From Megamonas hypermegale (lineage in GTDB: Bacteria; Bacillota; Negativicutes; Selenomonadales; Selenomonadaceae): 64,000 bases of DNA. The notes beneath the pieces were generated by a model. That model did no database searches, had not been told where the DNA came from, and worked only from the letters and a program-made list of their open reading frames with translations. Numbering within the stretch: position 1 is the first letter of the stretch; the number at the start of each line of letters is the position of its first letter. This document shows, piece after piece, positions 52,338 to 61,504 of this stretch. Made by a program: the position numbers and the translations under genes. Where the stretch lies: positions 1,116,001 through 1,180,000 of the forward strand of contig NZ_LT906446.1 of NCBI RefSeq assembly GCF_900187035.1, written 5' to 3'.

Positions 52338-53336
52338 TCAATATCCCGCTTTCAATGAATATGGTACAAACTCCTTATCTTCTGTGATAAATTTTATTAA
52401 CTTATAACAATCTATTTTTAACATTGAATGATATGATGTTTTTCTTTTCAACTTTGGATGTTGCATTACCATTTCCATGCGTTTTTGAAAAGCTTCTAAA
52501 AATATATTTCTGCCTTCTTCATTTAATATGCAATAATTTACTTTTCTTTCAAAATGCTTTTCTACTCGTATTTTTCTATTATTTACCAAATCAAAAATAG
52601 TTTTAAATACAATAGCTGGCTTAAAAACTTCACTAATATCCAAACTCAAAGAAAATCGTCCTTCTAATGGCTCATGCAAAAAGCTTATTCTCTGGTCTAA
52701 ATGCGTTCTGTAAATAGCTGATATTGTTTTTGTATATAATAAAGTATTGCCAAAAGATATCAATGCATTTATAGGATTATCTGGTGGTCTTTTTACTCGT
52801 TTGTTCATAACAAAATCTTCAGGTAAAAAATATTTAAATGTACTATAAAATCTAAGCCATAAATCGCCTTCAAAAGCCATTAATTCTGGTATAGATTTTA
52901 CTTCATTTACAGCTGAATAAAATTGTGTTTTTATCCAATCTAATATTTCTTTTACCTCTTTTTTATCATGCTTATAATAGTGATACAGCACTTCATAAAT
53001 ATTAATACCAATTCCTTTTACAATCGCTCTTGCTACAGTCAAACGGTCTGTATTAAATTTTTCGACTTGCTTCACTAACAATTTCCCGCTCATATATTTT
53101 TTTCTTGGATAAAAAGTACCACTATAATTACCATAATAATTAAAGAAATGAACTATTATATTTTTCTGTGCCAAAAAATCCAATAATTTACTATTAATAC
53201 TCACTTCATTAAAACAATAAATTTCTTTAATATTTTCTACAGGAATATGTGAATGCCTTTTATCATTTTTAAAATACAATGAATTATCTTTTCTGCTCAA
53301 TTCTCCCATAGATGTAATACATTTTGTATTGCCCAT
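52338..53336 (-). CDS. cas1: CRISPR-associated endonuclease Cas1 (type I-B)
   Basis: Integrase that inserts new spacers, about 332 residues. SMGELSRKDNSLYF, VENIKEIYCFNEVSINSKLLDFLAQKNIIVHFFNYYGNYSG, PDNPINALISFGNTLLYTKTISAIY (metal Glu/His region) and DQRISFLHEPLEGRFSLSLDISEVFKP with the conserved HEP and SL-LD. I placed the start at the ATG at 53336, matching usual I-B Cas1 N-termini, although the ribosome site is poor. The frame is open to a TTG at 53375 inside cas4, so translational coupling from cas4 is possible. Confidence 0.96.
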   Translation of the reverse strand: MGNTKCITSMGELSRKDNSLYFKNDKRHSHIPVENIKEIYCFNEVSINSKLLDFLAQKNIIVHFFNYYGNYSGTFYPRKKYMSGKLLVKQVEKFNTDRLTVARAIVKGIGINIYEVLYHYYKHDKKEVKEILDWIKTQFYSAVNEVKSIPELMAFEGDLWLRFYSTFKYFLPEDFVMNKRVKRPPDNPINALISFGNTLLYTKTISAIYRTHLDQRISFLHEPLEGRFSLSLDISEVFKPAIVFKTIFDLVNNRKIRVEKHFERKVNYCILNEEGRNIFLEAFQKRMEMVMQHPKLKRKTSYHSMLKIDCYKLIKFITEDKEFVPYSLKAGY

Positions 53337-53362
53337 AATATCACGTCTTTCTCCGAACAAAT

Positions 53363-53854
53363 CTAAATATAACAATACTCATAATATGCACATTTTTTAC
53401 AACTACTTTTGTCTAAAACCGGTGGTACTTCATCACATTTTAATAATTCATCAATGGCTTTTACATGTTTTTCTAATATAATTTCTAACTCTGGAGTTAA
53501 TTCTAAAATCATTGTTTTTTTAGGAGTCTTTTTCTTTTCAATGAATTCTAATTTTCCTTTCCGCACAATTCCTTTATCTTTCAATATTTTCAAATATAAC
53601 AGTAATTGCCATTTACAAGCTTCAACATCAGCATCAGATTTTTTAACTTCTATCAGATATTCCTTAGTCAATTTGTCTAATTTAATATTTCCTAAAGCTA
53701 TTTCTGTATTCTTATCTTCTGCCCTTTCTTCATGAAGTACCTTTCCAATCTTTACATCTTCACTATTATCTTCCAAATTTATCCGATTTCCAAATAAATA
53801 ACATTGCCTAGGACAATGAATATAATAATTCATCAAAGTTCCGTTCACTTTCAT
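53363..53854 (-). CDS. cas4: CRISPR-associated exonuclease Cas4
   Basis: 163-residue RecB-like nuclease with an iron-sulfur cluster, which trims prespacers for Cas1-Cas2. Cluster cysteines: one in HCPRQCYLFGNR at the N-terminus and three in SCKKCAYYEYCY at the end. Catalytic core: GKVLHEERAED and YLIEVKKSDADVEACKWQLLLYL. Normal length for I-B Cas4. Lies between cas3 and cas1. Confidence 0.95.
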   Translation of the reverse strand: MKVNGTLMNYYIHCPRQCYLFGNRINLEDNSEDVKIGKVLHEERAEDKNTEIALGNIKLDKLTKEYLIEVKKSDADVEACKWQLLLYLKILKDKGIVRKGKLEFIEKKKTPKKTMILELTPELEIILEKHVKAIDELLKCDEVPPVLDKSSCKKCAYYEYCYI

Positions 53855-53873
53855 TTTTGATACCTTCTTTATC

Positions 53874-56543
53874 TCATATAAAATCTATACCTCCAACACC
53901 TTGCAACATCTCTCTATTAAATTTATCTTTTTTAAAATATTTATCTCCATCTTCTATATAAATTATATTACCCATTTTATCATTATATTCCTTTAATTCT
54001 AAATTTGCTTTATTGACTTGATATATAAAATAATTCATTTTACTTGTTATTATAGACATATTTACTTTCCACTCTGCATAATCCATAGAATATCTCATTT
54101 TCAATAAATTTATATATTGTTGCCAAATTTCTTTACCATTTATTACGTTTCCATTAACATCTTTAATCGTTCTTGCTAAATAAACCTGTACTATATTTTT
54201 ATTTTCATCAATTAATTTCATATTCTTAGCAATACGTTCATAATTTAAATCAGCTATATTCTCTAAAAAATCTTTAAAAGTTGCTTTATTATTCTTTTTA
54301 GTTACATCTAAAATTTTATTATAATAATCACCAAAATTTTTATTAATAAGAATTTCTCTCATATTTTCTTCTTCTACCGTAAATTCACTATCTACTCTAA
54401 TATCATTTTTATAAATAGTTTTAGCATCATCAATCTTAAAGAAATATGTTATTCCCTTTCTTTTACATGAACGATTTATTCTACCTATGAATTGTTCTTC
54501 ACTATCTAACTTAGATATATTTTTATAACCAATATCCATATCTAAATCCACACCAGCTTCTATAACTTGCGTTGCTATCAAGATTATAGTTTTTTTTGTA
54601 TTCTTTACTTCATCTAAAATTCTTTTACGTTCAGCTAAACTATCATCACCAGATAAATACTCAATTTTTATATTTTTTTCTGCAAAATACTCATCTTCTA
54701 CCAAATTCATCCAAAAATCATTAGCAGTTCGCTTCTTTATAAATTCAATTAGAATTTTCTTATTTTTATCTAAATATTGCTTTAAGTGTTCTTTTAGTTG
54801 AACAAATTTATCATCAGATTGATTATCTAATAAATCATAATTTAATTGAACACGATTTTTAAAACAATCTGTTTTAAAAAATTTATTAGAATCTTTCAGT
54901 AAAAATATTGCTTCTGATTGACCTTGCGATAATCTATCTAAATTAGGTAATGTAGCTGACATAATAATAATTTTCATATTAAATAACTTTGCTAATGGTT
55001 TCAAAAAACATATTATTTCTGTCCATATACTATTTTTATAGCTTTGAATTTCATCTAGTACTATCACACTATTTATTAATTGATAAAAACCGAATAAATT
55101 TTGTTGACTTTCTCCAAATATAGTATTAAATAAACTAACATGTGTTGATAAAATCATAGGATAATTTAAAAATTGCCTATCTAATAAAAATTGTCTATAA
55201 ACACTTTTTTCACTATTCTCATCAGCTTCATCATTTTCAGATATTGTATTTCCCTTACAATCTACATGTTTTAATTTTATCGGTGTCAATGAATTTATTA
55301 CAGCAATTTTTGAAATAATATTCTCTTTCTTTCCAAAAATATTTTCCAATGTATCTAAGTTTTGTTCTACTAAAGTATTAAAAGGATAAATCCAAAAAAT
55401 CTTACATAAGTCTTTATTCAAAGACATCAATTTAAAACTTAAATTCATTGCTGTATTACTTTTTCCACTGCCAGTAGGAGCTTCTAAATAAAATATATTT
55501 TCTTGATAATTATTTTTTATTTGTTCTTCAGCTTCACAAAAAATTTCACTGCGTAATATATTTATATTTGTAGCTTTATTTAAATTCTCTATAGACATAG
55601 GATAAATTTCATTTTGATATTTACGAATACTTTCCATTAAACCTGTATTCTCATAAATATTTATCCAATCTTGAACATTATTTAAATCTTCAACTTCATT
55701 AAAAGAACCATTATTCATAAATTCTGAAGTCGCATAATAATCACTTGCAACTAACAAAGAATATAACCATCTTATATAAATGCAAATATATATTCCTTGT
55801 TCTCTATTTCGTTGTTTACCATTTTTATTCATGAATTTTGTATCTTCAAATGATGCAATTATAATATCAGTATCACCTTCCTCTAAAGATAAATCATTCA
55901 AATATATTTTACTTTTTGTTATAGCTTCTATTAATTTACTAATCGGTAACTCTTTAATTACTTGTTCACTATTATTATTTATCTTAAAATTAATTTTTCC
56001 AATAAAATCATTAATTTTATTTATACCGCTGTGGTGTCTTTCTATAATATATGCATGATATAATATAAACTCTTTAAGTAGACCTTTTATTTTTCTCCCT
56101 TTTATTTTTTTCATTATGTTATTTCTAAAATACGATAAATATAATATCGCTGAAATAAAGGAATGTTTTGTTCCTATAAAATTTTTGTCTTTAATAATCT
56201 CTTTATTTTCCATTTTTTCAATTTGAAAATTCGGATTAATTTTTCCTAAATCATGAAAAATTGGAATGGCTTCTATCATTTCCTTTAATATAATCTTAGC
56301 TTCTTCTATATCTTTTTTCTTTATCACTTTGTCTTGCCATAAAACATCGCAAAATCTATCTAAAACATCATCACATTTTTTTGCTTTCCAAAATTCATTA
56401 AAACAACGTTCTGTTCTTCTTGTATGTTCTAATAATGTTTCATATATTTGTTCACCATCTTTTTCTTCTTCATTTTTAGGTTTTCTATGTGCTTTATATT
56501 TATCTACATTTTCTATCAAATCATTTAAAATCTTATAATCCAA
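53874..56543 (-). CDS. cas3: CRISPR-associated helicase/nuclease Cas3
   Basis: Effector recruited by Cascade to unwind and degrade target DNA; about 889 residues. N-terminal HD nuclease: LLEHTRRTERCFNEF and IPIFHDLGKINPNFQ, further His in YIIERHHSGI. Helicase: Walker A LEAPTGSGKSNTAMN, motif II VIVLDEIQSYK, SATLPNLD, and C-terminal IATQVIEAGVDLDMDIG and QFIGRINRSCKRKG. All motifs are intact. The start is probably the TTG at 56543 with AGAAGG eight bases upstream; a GTG three codons earlier lies too close to that site. A CRISPR-repeat-like sequence lies directly upstream. Confidence 0.96.
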   Translation of the reverse strand: MDYKILNDLIENVDKYKAHRKPKNEEEKDGEQIYETLLEHTRRTERCFNEFWKAKKCDDVLDRFCDVLWQDKVIKKKDIEEAKIILKEMIEAIPIFHDLGKINPNFQIEKMENKEIIKDKNFIGTKHSFISAILYLSYFRNNIMKKIKGRKIKGLLKEFILYHAYIIERHHSGINKINDFIGKINFKINNNSEQVIKELPISKLIEAITKSKIYLNDLSLEEGDTDIIIASFEDTKFMNKNGKQRNREQGIYICIYIRWLYSLLVASDYYATSEFMNNGSFNEVEDLNNVQDWINIYENTGLMESIRKYQNEIYPMSIENLNKATNINILRSEIFCEAEEQIKNNYQENIFYLEAPTGSGKSNTAMNLSFKLMSLNKDLCKIFWIYPFNTLVEQNLDTLENIFGKKENIISKIAVINSLTPIKLKHVDCKGNTISENDEADENSEKSVYRQFLLDRQFLNYPMILSTHVSLFNTIFGESQQNLFGFYQLINSVIVLDEIQSYKNSIWTEIICFLKPLAKLFNMKIIIMSATLPNLDRLSQGQSEAIFLLKDSNKFFKTDCFKNRVQLNYDLLDNQSDDKFVQLKEHLKQYLDKNKKILIEFIKKRTANDFWMNLVEDEYFAEKNIKIEYLSGDDSLAERKRILDEVKNTKKTIILIATQVIEAGVDLDMDIGYKNISKLDSEEQFIGRINRSCKRKGITYFFKIDDAKTIYKNDIRVDSEFTVEEENMREILINKNFGDYYNKILDVTKKNNKATFKDFLENIADLNYERIAKNMKLIDENKNIVQVYLARTIKDVNGNVINGKEIWQQYINLLKMRYSMDYAEWKVNMSIITSKMNYFIYQVNKANLELKEYNDKMGNIIYIEDGDKYFKKDKFNREMLQGVGGIDFI

Positions 56544-56563
56544 TTTAATCACCTTCTAGCCAA

Positions 56564-56593
56564 AAATTTTTACAACATTTGTTTCCATTAATC
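56564..56593 (-). repeat. Lone degenerate CRISPR repeat (pseudo-repeat) between cas5 and cas3
   Basis: Read on the minus strand it opens GATTAATGGAAACAAATGTT. Against the array repeat (A variant), 19 of the first 22 positions match, including GATTAA and the 12-mer AACAAATGTTGT at the correct spacing; the last eight bases differ. It fills most of the 66-base cas5-cas3 gap and ends about ten bases before the cas3 ribosome site. Confidence 0.65.
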
Positions 56594-56609
56594 AGTTAAA
56601 TACACTTAA

Positions 56610-57428
56610 TCAATAAAATATAATGTATTTATCTTCTATTTCTTTTTTATTTTTATCTTGTATACGATATACCTTTCTGTCTTCTTGCAACTCTACTAAC
56701 TTTCCAGTATAAATAAATCTTTGAAATTCATAATTATTTGTTATTTCATTTATCTTATATGGCAAAGCTTCTTCATATTTAAAATTTCCTTTAGGCATAG
56801 GTTTTTCTTGAGATTTCCAATCCTCTAATTCTTCTTTTTCTAAATCTAATATATCTACATCATCCTTAAAGACAAAACTATCAATTCTATACATATCATC
56901 TTCTATAGTTTTCGCTTCTTCTACGCCTAAATACTTGATATCTGCAAAATGGTCATTTGTTCCTAAATATGGATAAAATTCGCATTTATGATTTTGTATA
57001 GCTTCTTTGATTTTTATAGCTTCTTCACAATCTAGCAAAATACAAATTTCCCATTTAGGATTTTCAAGCCATTGTTCTTTTACAATCAGATTTCCGCCCT
57101 GTTCTTTGGAAGCATATCCAACAGAGTTATTAAAAATCTGTATTTTTTTAGTAATAACACCTTTAGGATTTAATGGCAAAATAGCAATCTTTAAATCTTT
57201 TAGTTTCTCATAGAATTCTGGATATGATGGCTCTAATTTGCCTTTTTTCTTTTTATTCGACAAAATATCTTGCATTTGACTATAACCTTTATATCCTAAA
57301 ATAGCCCCTAAGATACCTAGTAAAGCTACTCTATGAATATTGCCATAAGTGAAATAACAATACGTATTTACTTCTGGCTTTTTAAAAAAAGCACTCTTTC
57401 CACTGAGTTTAAATTTTAAAATTTCCAT
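56610..57428 (-). CDS. cas5: CRISPR-associated protein Cas5 (type I-B)
   Basis: Cascade subunit capping the 5' handle of crRNA; 272 residues. MEILKFKLSGKSAFFKKPEVN, then YCYFTYGNIHRVALLGILGAILGYKGY, is the conserved N-terminal RAMP part of the I-B (Cas5h) branch. Spaced three bases from cas7. GAGGTG ribosome site. Confidence 0.93.
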   Translation of the reverse strand: MEILKFKLSGKSAFFKKPEVNTYCYFTYGNIHRVALLGILGAILGYKGYSQMQDILSNKKKKGKLEPSYPEFYEKLKDLKIAILPLNPKGVITKKIQIFNNSVGYASKEQGGNLIVKEQWLENPKWEICILLDCEEAIKIKEAIQNHKCEFYPYLGTNDHFADIKYLGVEEAKTIEDDMYRIDSFVFKDDVDILDLEKEELEDWKSQEKPMPKGNFKYEEALPYKINEITNNYEFQRFIYTGKLVELQEDRKVYRIQDKNKKEIEDKYIIFY

Positions 57429-57431
57429 TTA

Positions 57432-58460
<1,029 letters not shown>

Positions 58461-58471
58461 CTAAAACTATA

Positions 58472-60307
58472 TTAGTTCTCATTTGAAACATTTTTTGCAT
58501 TACTTTTTAATAATATATTTTCATCTAAATAACCAAATAAAATCATTTCTTGATTTACTTTGTTTTTTGGTTTATAGCCTAAAATCATAGCATATAAATT
58601 CTTCATATGATAATTGTAAATAGATATATCATAATTATATTTTTTATACAATTGGAATAATCTCATTTTTATAACATTATCACGTTTAGCATTAAGTACT
58701 GGATTTACCATAGATTGCATTTTCTTACCTGCTCTACTTTTAAAAATAAGATATGACAATAATTGTCCCACAGCATAATAATACTCTTCATCATTGCTAG
58801 GCATCGTTACTTCATTTTTAGATAAAACTTTTTCTTTTACATTTTCCCTGACTTTTATTGCAGTATCAACCATAGTATTTCCTCCTTGTTTACCTTTCGT
58901 TTTAAAAAAATAATCTTTTAATGACCAATGTAAATTTAACTGAGATTTAGCTCTTAATTTATATTTATCATCACTTTGTATCGAATTTTTTATCAATGAT
59001 AACGCAAATTTTTCTTCTACTATACTAAAATTATTATCTATTCCTTTATAAACCCAATCAAAAATTGCATTACGATACATAATAATATTTTGTTTCAAAG
59101 TACTATCTTTAACATTTATAGCACTTATATCCATAAAATAATTTGTTCTTAAACATTTTGAAAAAAATATTTCATTAATTAAATTACCTACATTTGTTCG
59201 CTTATAGTAAATTCCATATCTTTTAGCAAATTCAGGAAGTTTATCTTCTTTTCTATCAATATTGATAAATTTTATATATTCAAAATTTAACTTTAATCTA
59301 TTTTGATAATCCACTAAATTATCTTGAACCTGAATTTCTAATTCCTTACCCTTTTGAATACGTAAATAATATCCTGAAGCCATTTCATCAAAATCATCAC
59401 GTTCGTCTTGGTCGCTATATGCTTTAATTCTATAGTTTTTCGTATCGATATAAACATTATTTTTACCACTAGAAGCTAAATTCATTAGATATTCAAAAAA
59501 TTGTTTTTGTAAAATCGCCTTTTTTTCATCCACTAAATATCCAGCAGGTGTTTTTCTTGTTTTTATAGCTAAAAATGGTTTTTTCGCATTCATACCCATA
59601 TTATTATCTGGAATACCTTGTATTTTTCCCTCAACTTCTACATTATAATCATTACTATTATAGATGTTAGGAAAAATGTATCTATTATCTTCTTGAATAA
59701 ATAACTCTCTATTCTTCTTATTATCTTCTTCACCTACTTCAAAAACTTCAAAGAAAATTTTAAGATAATCCTTTTTTCCTAAATCAATTTGTACTAATTT
59801 ATCAATAGAAAAGATATGCTGTTTTATCCAACTTCTACATTTTTCCAATATTTTTATATTTACAGGAGCATATTCTTCCTCAAATTTTTGATAAATTTTA
59901 CTTGCTTCTTTAGATTTCTTATATTTTTTTTCTAGAGGATTCTTTAAAGTATCATAATAATTATCAATAATTGCTTCTGTTAATTTAGAAGTAATACTTT
60001 CTTTCTTCACTGCAAATGCTAAATAATTATTAGAATGAATTACTTTTTTACTATCTACTGGCTTATTCATAGAAATCAATTTACTATGATAATCATAAAA
60101 ACATATCTCTTCAAAATAACTACCTTTTACTACAGCCTCACTCGTTCCTCGTTTTTTCTTATCAAGTTTTATATCTTGATATTTTTTTATCTTACCATTG
60201 TTATCCACAATTATATATGAGCCATCTGCTGGTATATATTCATCTAAGATAAGATTACTATCATCTTCTAATTCTCTTTTAAATACATCTAAACATTCTT
60301 CAAACAT
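58472..60307 (-). CDS. cas8b: CRISPR-associated protein Cas8b (Csh1, type I-B)
   Basis: Large Cascade subunit that recognises the PAM; 611 residues. The family is divergent. The C-terminal YYYAVGQLLSYLIFKSRAG, NPVLNAKRDNVIKMRLFQLYKKYN and NLYAMILGYKP blocks resemble Csh1/TM1802-type Cas8b. Position between cas6 and cas7 fits the canonical I-B order. AAAGGAGG ribosome site. Subtype call is firm from the neighbouring Cas7/Csh2; PAM not predictable. Confidence 0.9.
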   Translation of the reverse strand: MFEECLDVFKRELEDDSNLILDEYIPADGSYIIVDNNGKIKKYQDIKLDKKKRGTSEAVVKGSYFEEICFYDYHSKLISMNKPVDSKKVIHSNNYLAFAVKKESITSKLTEAIIDNYYDTLKNPLEKKYKKSKEASKIYQKFEEEYAPVNIKILEKCRSWIKQHIFSIDKLVQIDLGKKDYLKIFFEVFEVGEEDNKKNRELFIQEDNRYIFPNIYNSNDYNVEVEGKIQGIPDNNMGMNAKKPFLAIKTRKTPAGYLVDEKKAILQKQFFEYLMNLASSGKNNVYIDTKNYRIKAYSDQDERDDFDEMASGYYLRIQKGKELEIQVQDNLVDYQNRLKLNFEYIKFINIDRKEDKLPEFAKRYGIYYKRTNVGNLINEIFFSKCLRTNYFMDISAINVKDSTLKQNIIMYRNAIFDWVYKGIDNNFSIVEEKFALSLIKNSIQSDDKYKLRAKSQLNLHWSLKDYFFKTKGKQGGNTMVDTAIKVRENVKEKVLSKNEVTMPSNDEEYYYAVGQLLSYLIFKSRAGKKMQSMVNPVLNAKRDNVIKMRLFQLYKKYNYDISIYNYHMKNLYAMILGYKPKNKVNQEMILFGYLDENILLKSNAKNVSNEN

Positions 60308-60334
60308 AAAATTCCTCCTTTCTTTTATATAGAG

Positions 60335-61027
60335 TTATAACCAACGATAATTTAAAAACCCACAGCCACGAGAATTCATCTCACCTAAACCAACACCTAA
60401 GGCAAAATACCATAAATCTTGCGCACGCTTATTATCTGCTACTTGTATCTGAACTTTATCGCCCAACAGCTTTATATTTTTATATTCCATAGCAATTGGC
60501 TTTTTATTTTTCAATTCAATCATTGTGTACAAATCAAAATCTTCATCAATTTTTTCATTATGATACGCATTCCATTTTTTGATTAAATTAACTTTCAATC
60601 TTTGTTCGAACTCCGTAAATTTTATGGCATCCTTCCAATATCCGTCTTCAGTCTTAACAATCACAGGCGTAATAGTATATACTGTTTCAAGAATTTTTTT
60701 AGGTAACACTCTTATTTCCGCTACTAGTCCCTTGATTTCTTTCGTATGGTTGTCAACGCATACCAGCTTGAAATACTTCGCCAATTCTAAATCAACAGTG
60801 CGTATAGTCAAAGTATAAATTTTTTCTTTCTTATAAAGTTTATCTTCTTCTAACGGAAACAACTGGTCATAACAATAATTTTTGTAACTATTCTGTTCAT
60901 GAAAATTTAGCCACTTTTCATCAGTTTTAAAACCTGAATCAATAAAAGCTGTTATCTTTTCTTGAATTTTATTTGCAGCTACGTTTTCTAAAAGAAATAA
61001 TTTTAAGCGAATCTGATAAATTTTCAT
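60335..61027 (-). CDS. cas6: CRISPR-associated endoribonuclease Cas6
   Basis: Cuts pre-crRNA within repeats to leave an 8-nt 5' handle; 230 residues. Starts MKIYQIRLKLFLLENVAAN and ends with the glycine-rich loop ALGVGLGEMNSRGCGFLNYRW that identifies the family. The ATG at 61027 follows AAAGGAG; the longer frame has no site. First gene of the cas operon. Confidence 0.95.
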   Translation of the reverse strand: MKIYQIRLKLFLLENVAANKIQEKITAFIDSGFKTDEKWLNFHEQNSYKNYCYDQLFPLEEDKLYKKEKIYTLTIRTVDLELAKYFKLVCVDNHTKEIKGLVAEIRVLPKKILETVYTITPVIVKTEDGYWKDAIKFTEFEQRLKVNLIKKWNAYHNEKIDEDFDLYTMIELKNKKPIAMEYKNIKLLGDKVQIQVADNKRAQDLWYFALGVGLGEMNSRGCGFLNYRWL

Positions 61028-61079
61028 TAAATTTCTCCTTTCATTTTGATTATATAAATATTTCAATAATATATTAATC

Positions 61080-61121
61080 AGTATATAGAAAATAATATAT
61101 GTATATTATTTTCTATATACT
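61080..61121. promoter_or_regulatory. Perfect 20-bp inverted repeat in the cas6 leader
   Basis: Arms AGTATATAGAAAATAATATA (61080-61099) and TATATTATTTTCTATATACT (61102-61121), centre TG. It lies between the cas promoter and cas6, about 50 bases before the start codon, so it would fold as a long RNA hairpin in the mRNA or serve as a large operator. A second inverted repeat, ATTAAAGAT/ATCTTTAAT, lies at 61131-61170. Confidence 0.8.
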
Positions 61122-61131
61122 TTCACCAACA

Positions 61132-61194
61132 TTAAAGATTAATATTAATATTAATTTTTATATCTTTAATAAACAGGTAAAATAAAAGTAACAT
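61132..61194 (-). CDS. Possible leader peptide ORF upstream of cas6
   Basis: ATG at 61194, 20 codons, starting MLLLFYLFIKDIK, stop at 61132. AGAAGG is 12 bases upstream, which is longer than ideal. It lies between the cas promoter and the cas6 hairpin. Low confidence: AT-rich sequence makes short ORFs common. Confidence 0.2.
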   Translation of the reverse strand: MLLLFYLFIKDIKINININL

Positions 61195-61226
61195 ATTAAT
61201 GAAATACCTTCTTTCTTTTTATGTTT

Positions 61227-61255
61227 ATAATACTCTTATTTTTTATTCATGTCAA
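61227..61255 (-). promoter_or_regulatory. Strong promoter of the cas operon
   Basis: TTGACA (61255-61250) and TATTAT (61232-61227) on the minus strand with a 17-base spacer. Start of transcription would be near 61220, giving a cas6 leader of about 190 nt. The 477-base gap 61028-61504 also contains an inverted repeat AATACTC/GAGTATT at 61337-61358 and the codA-side terminator. Confidence 0.8.
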
Positions 61256-61431
61256 CTCTATAGTTACAAAAAAAATTGTAATGTATATTTTTTTCAGATA
61301 TAATAAATTCATAAATAATAACATATATTGTATTTGAATACTCTTTAGTTTGAGTATTTCTATTTAACCGTAACATTTGATGTTCTAATCTATATATCCT
61401 GCAAAAAAATTAAAACTTGGCACGATATGAC

Positions 61432-61478
61432 AAAAAAGCTGTAATAATTGAGAAATACTCAACCATTACAGCTTTTTT
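61432..61478. terminator. Bidirectional-looking terminator after the cytosine-deaminase-like gene
   Basis: AAAAAAGCTGTAAT and ATTACAGCTTTTTT form a 14-pair stem; the loop contains a further TTGAG/CTCAA pair. It ends the minus-strand symporter-creatininase-deaminase unit and insulates the cas promoter. Confidence 0.9.
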
Positions 61479-61504
61479 GTTTTAGTAAACATTATTATTT
61501 TAAA

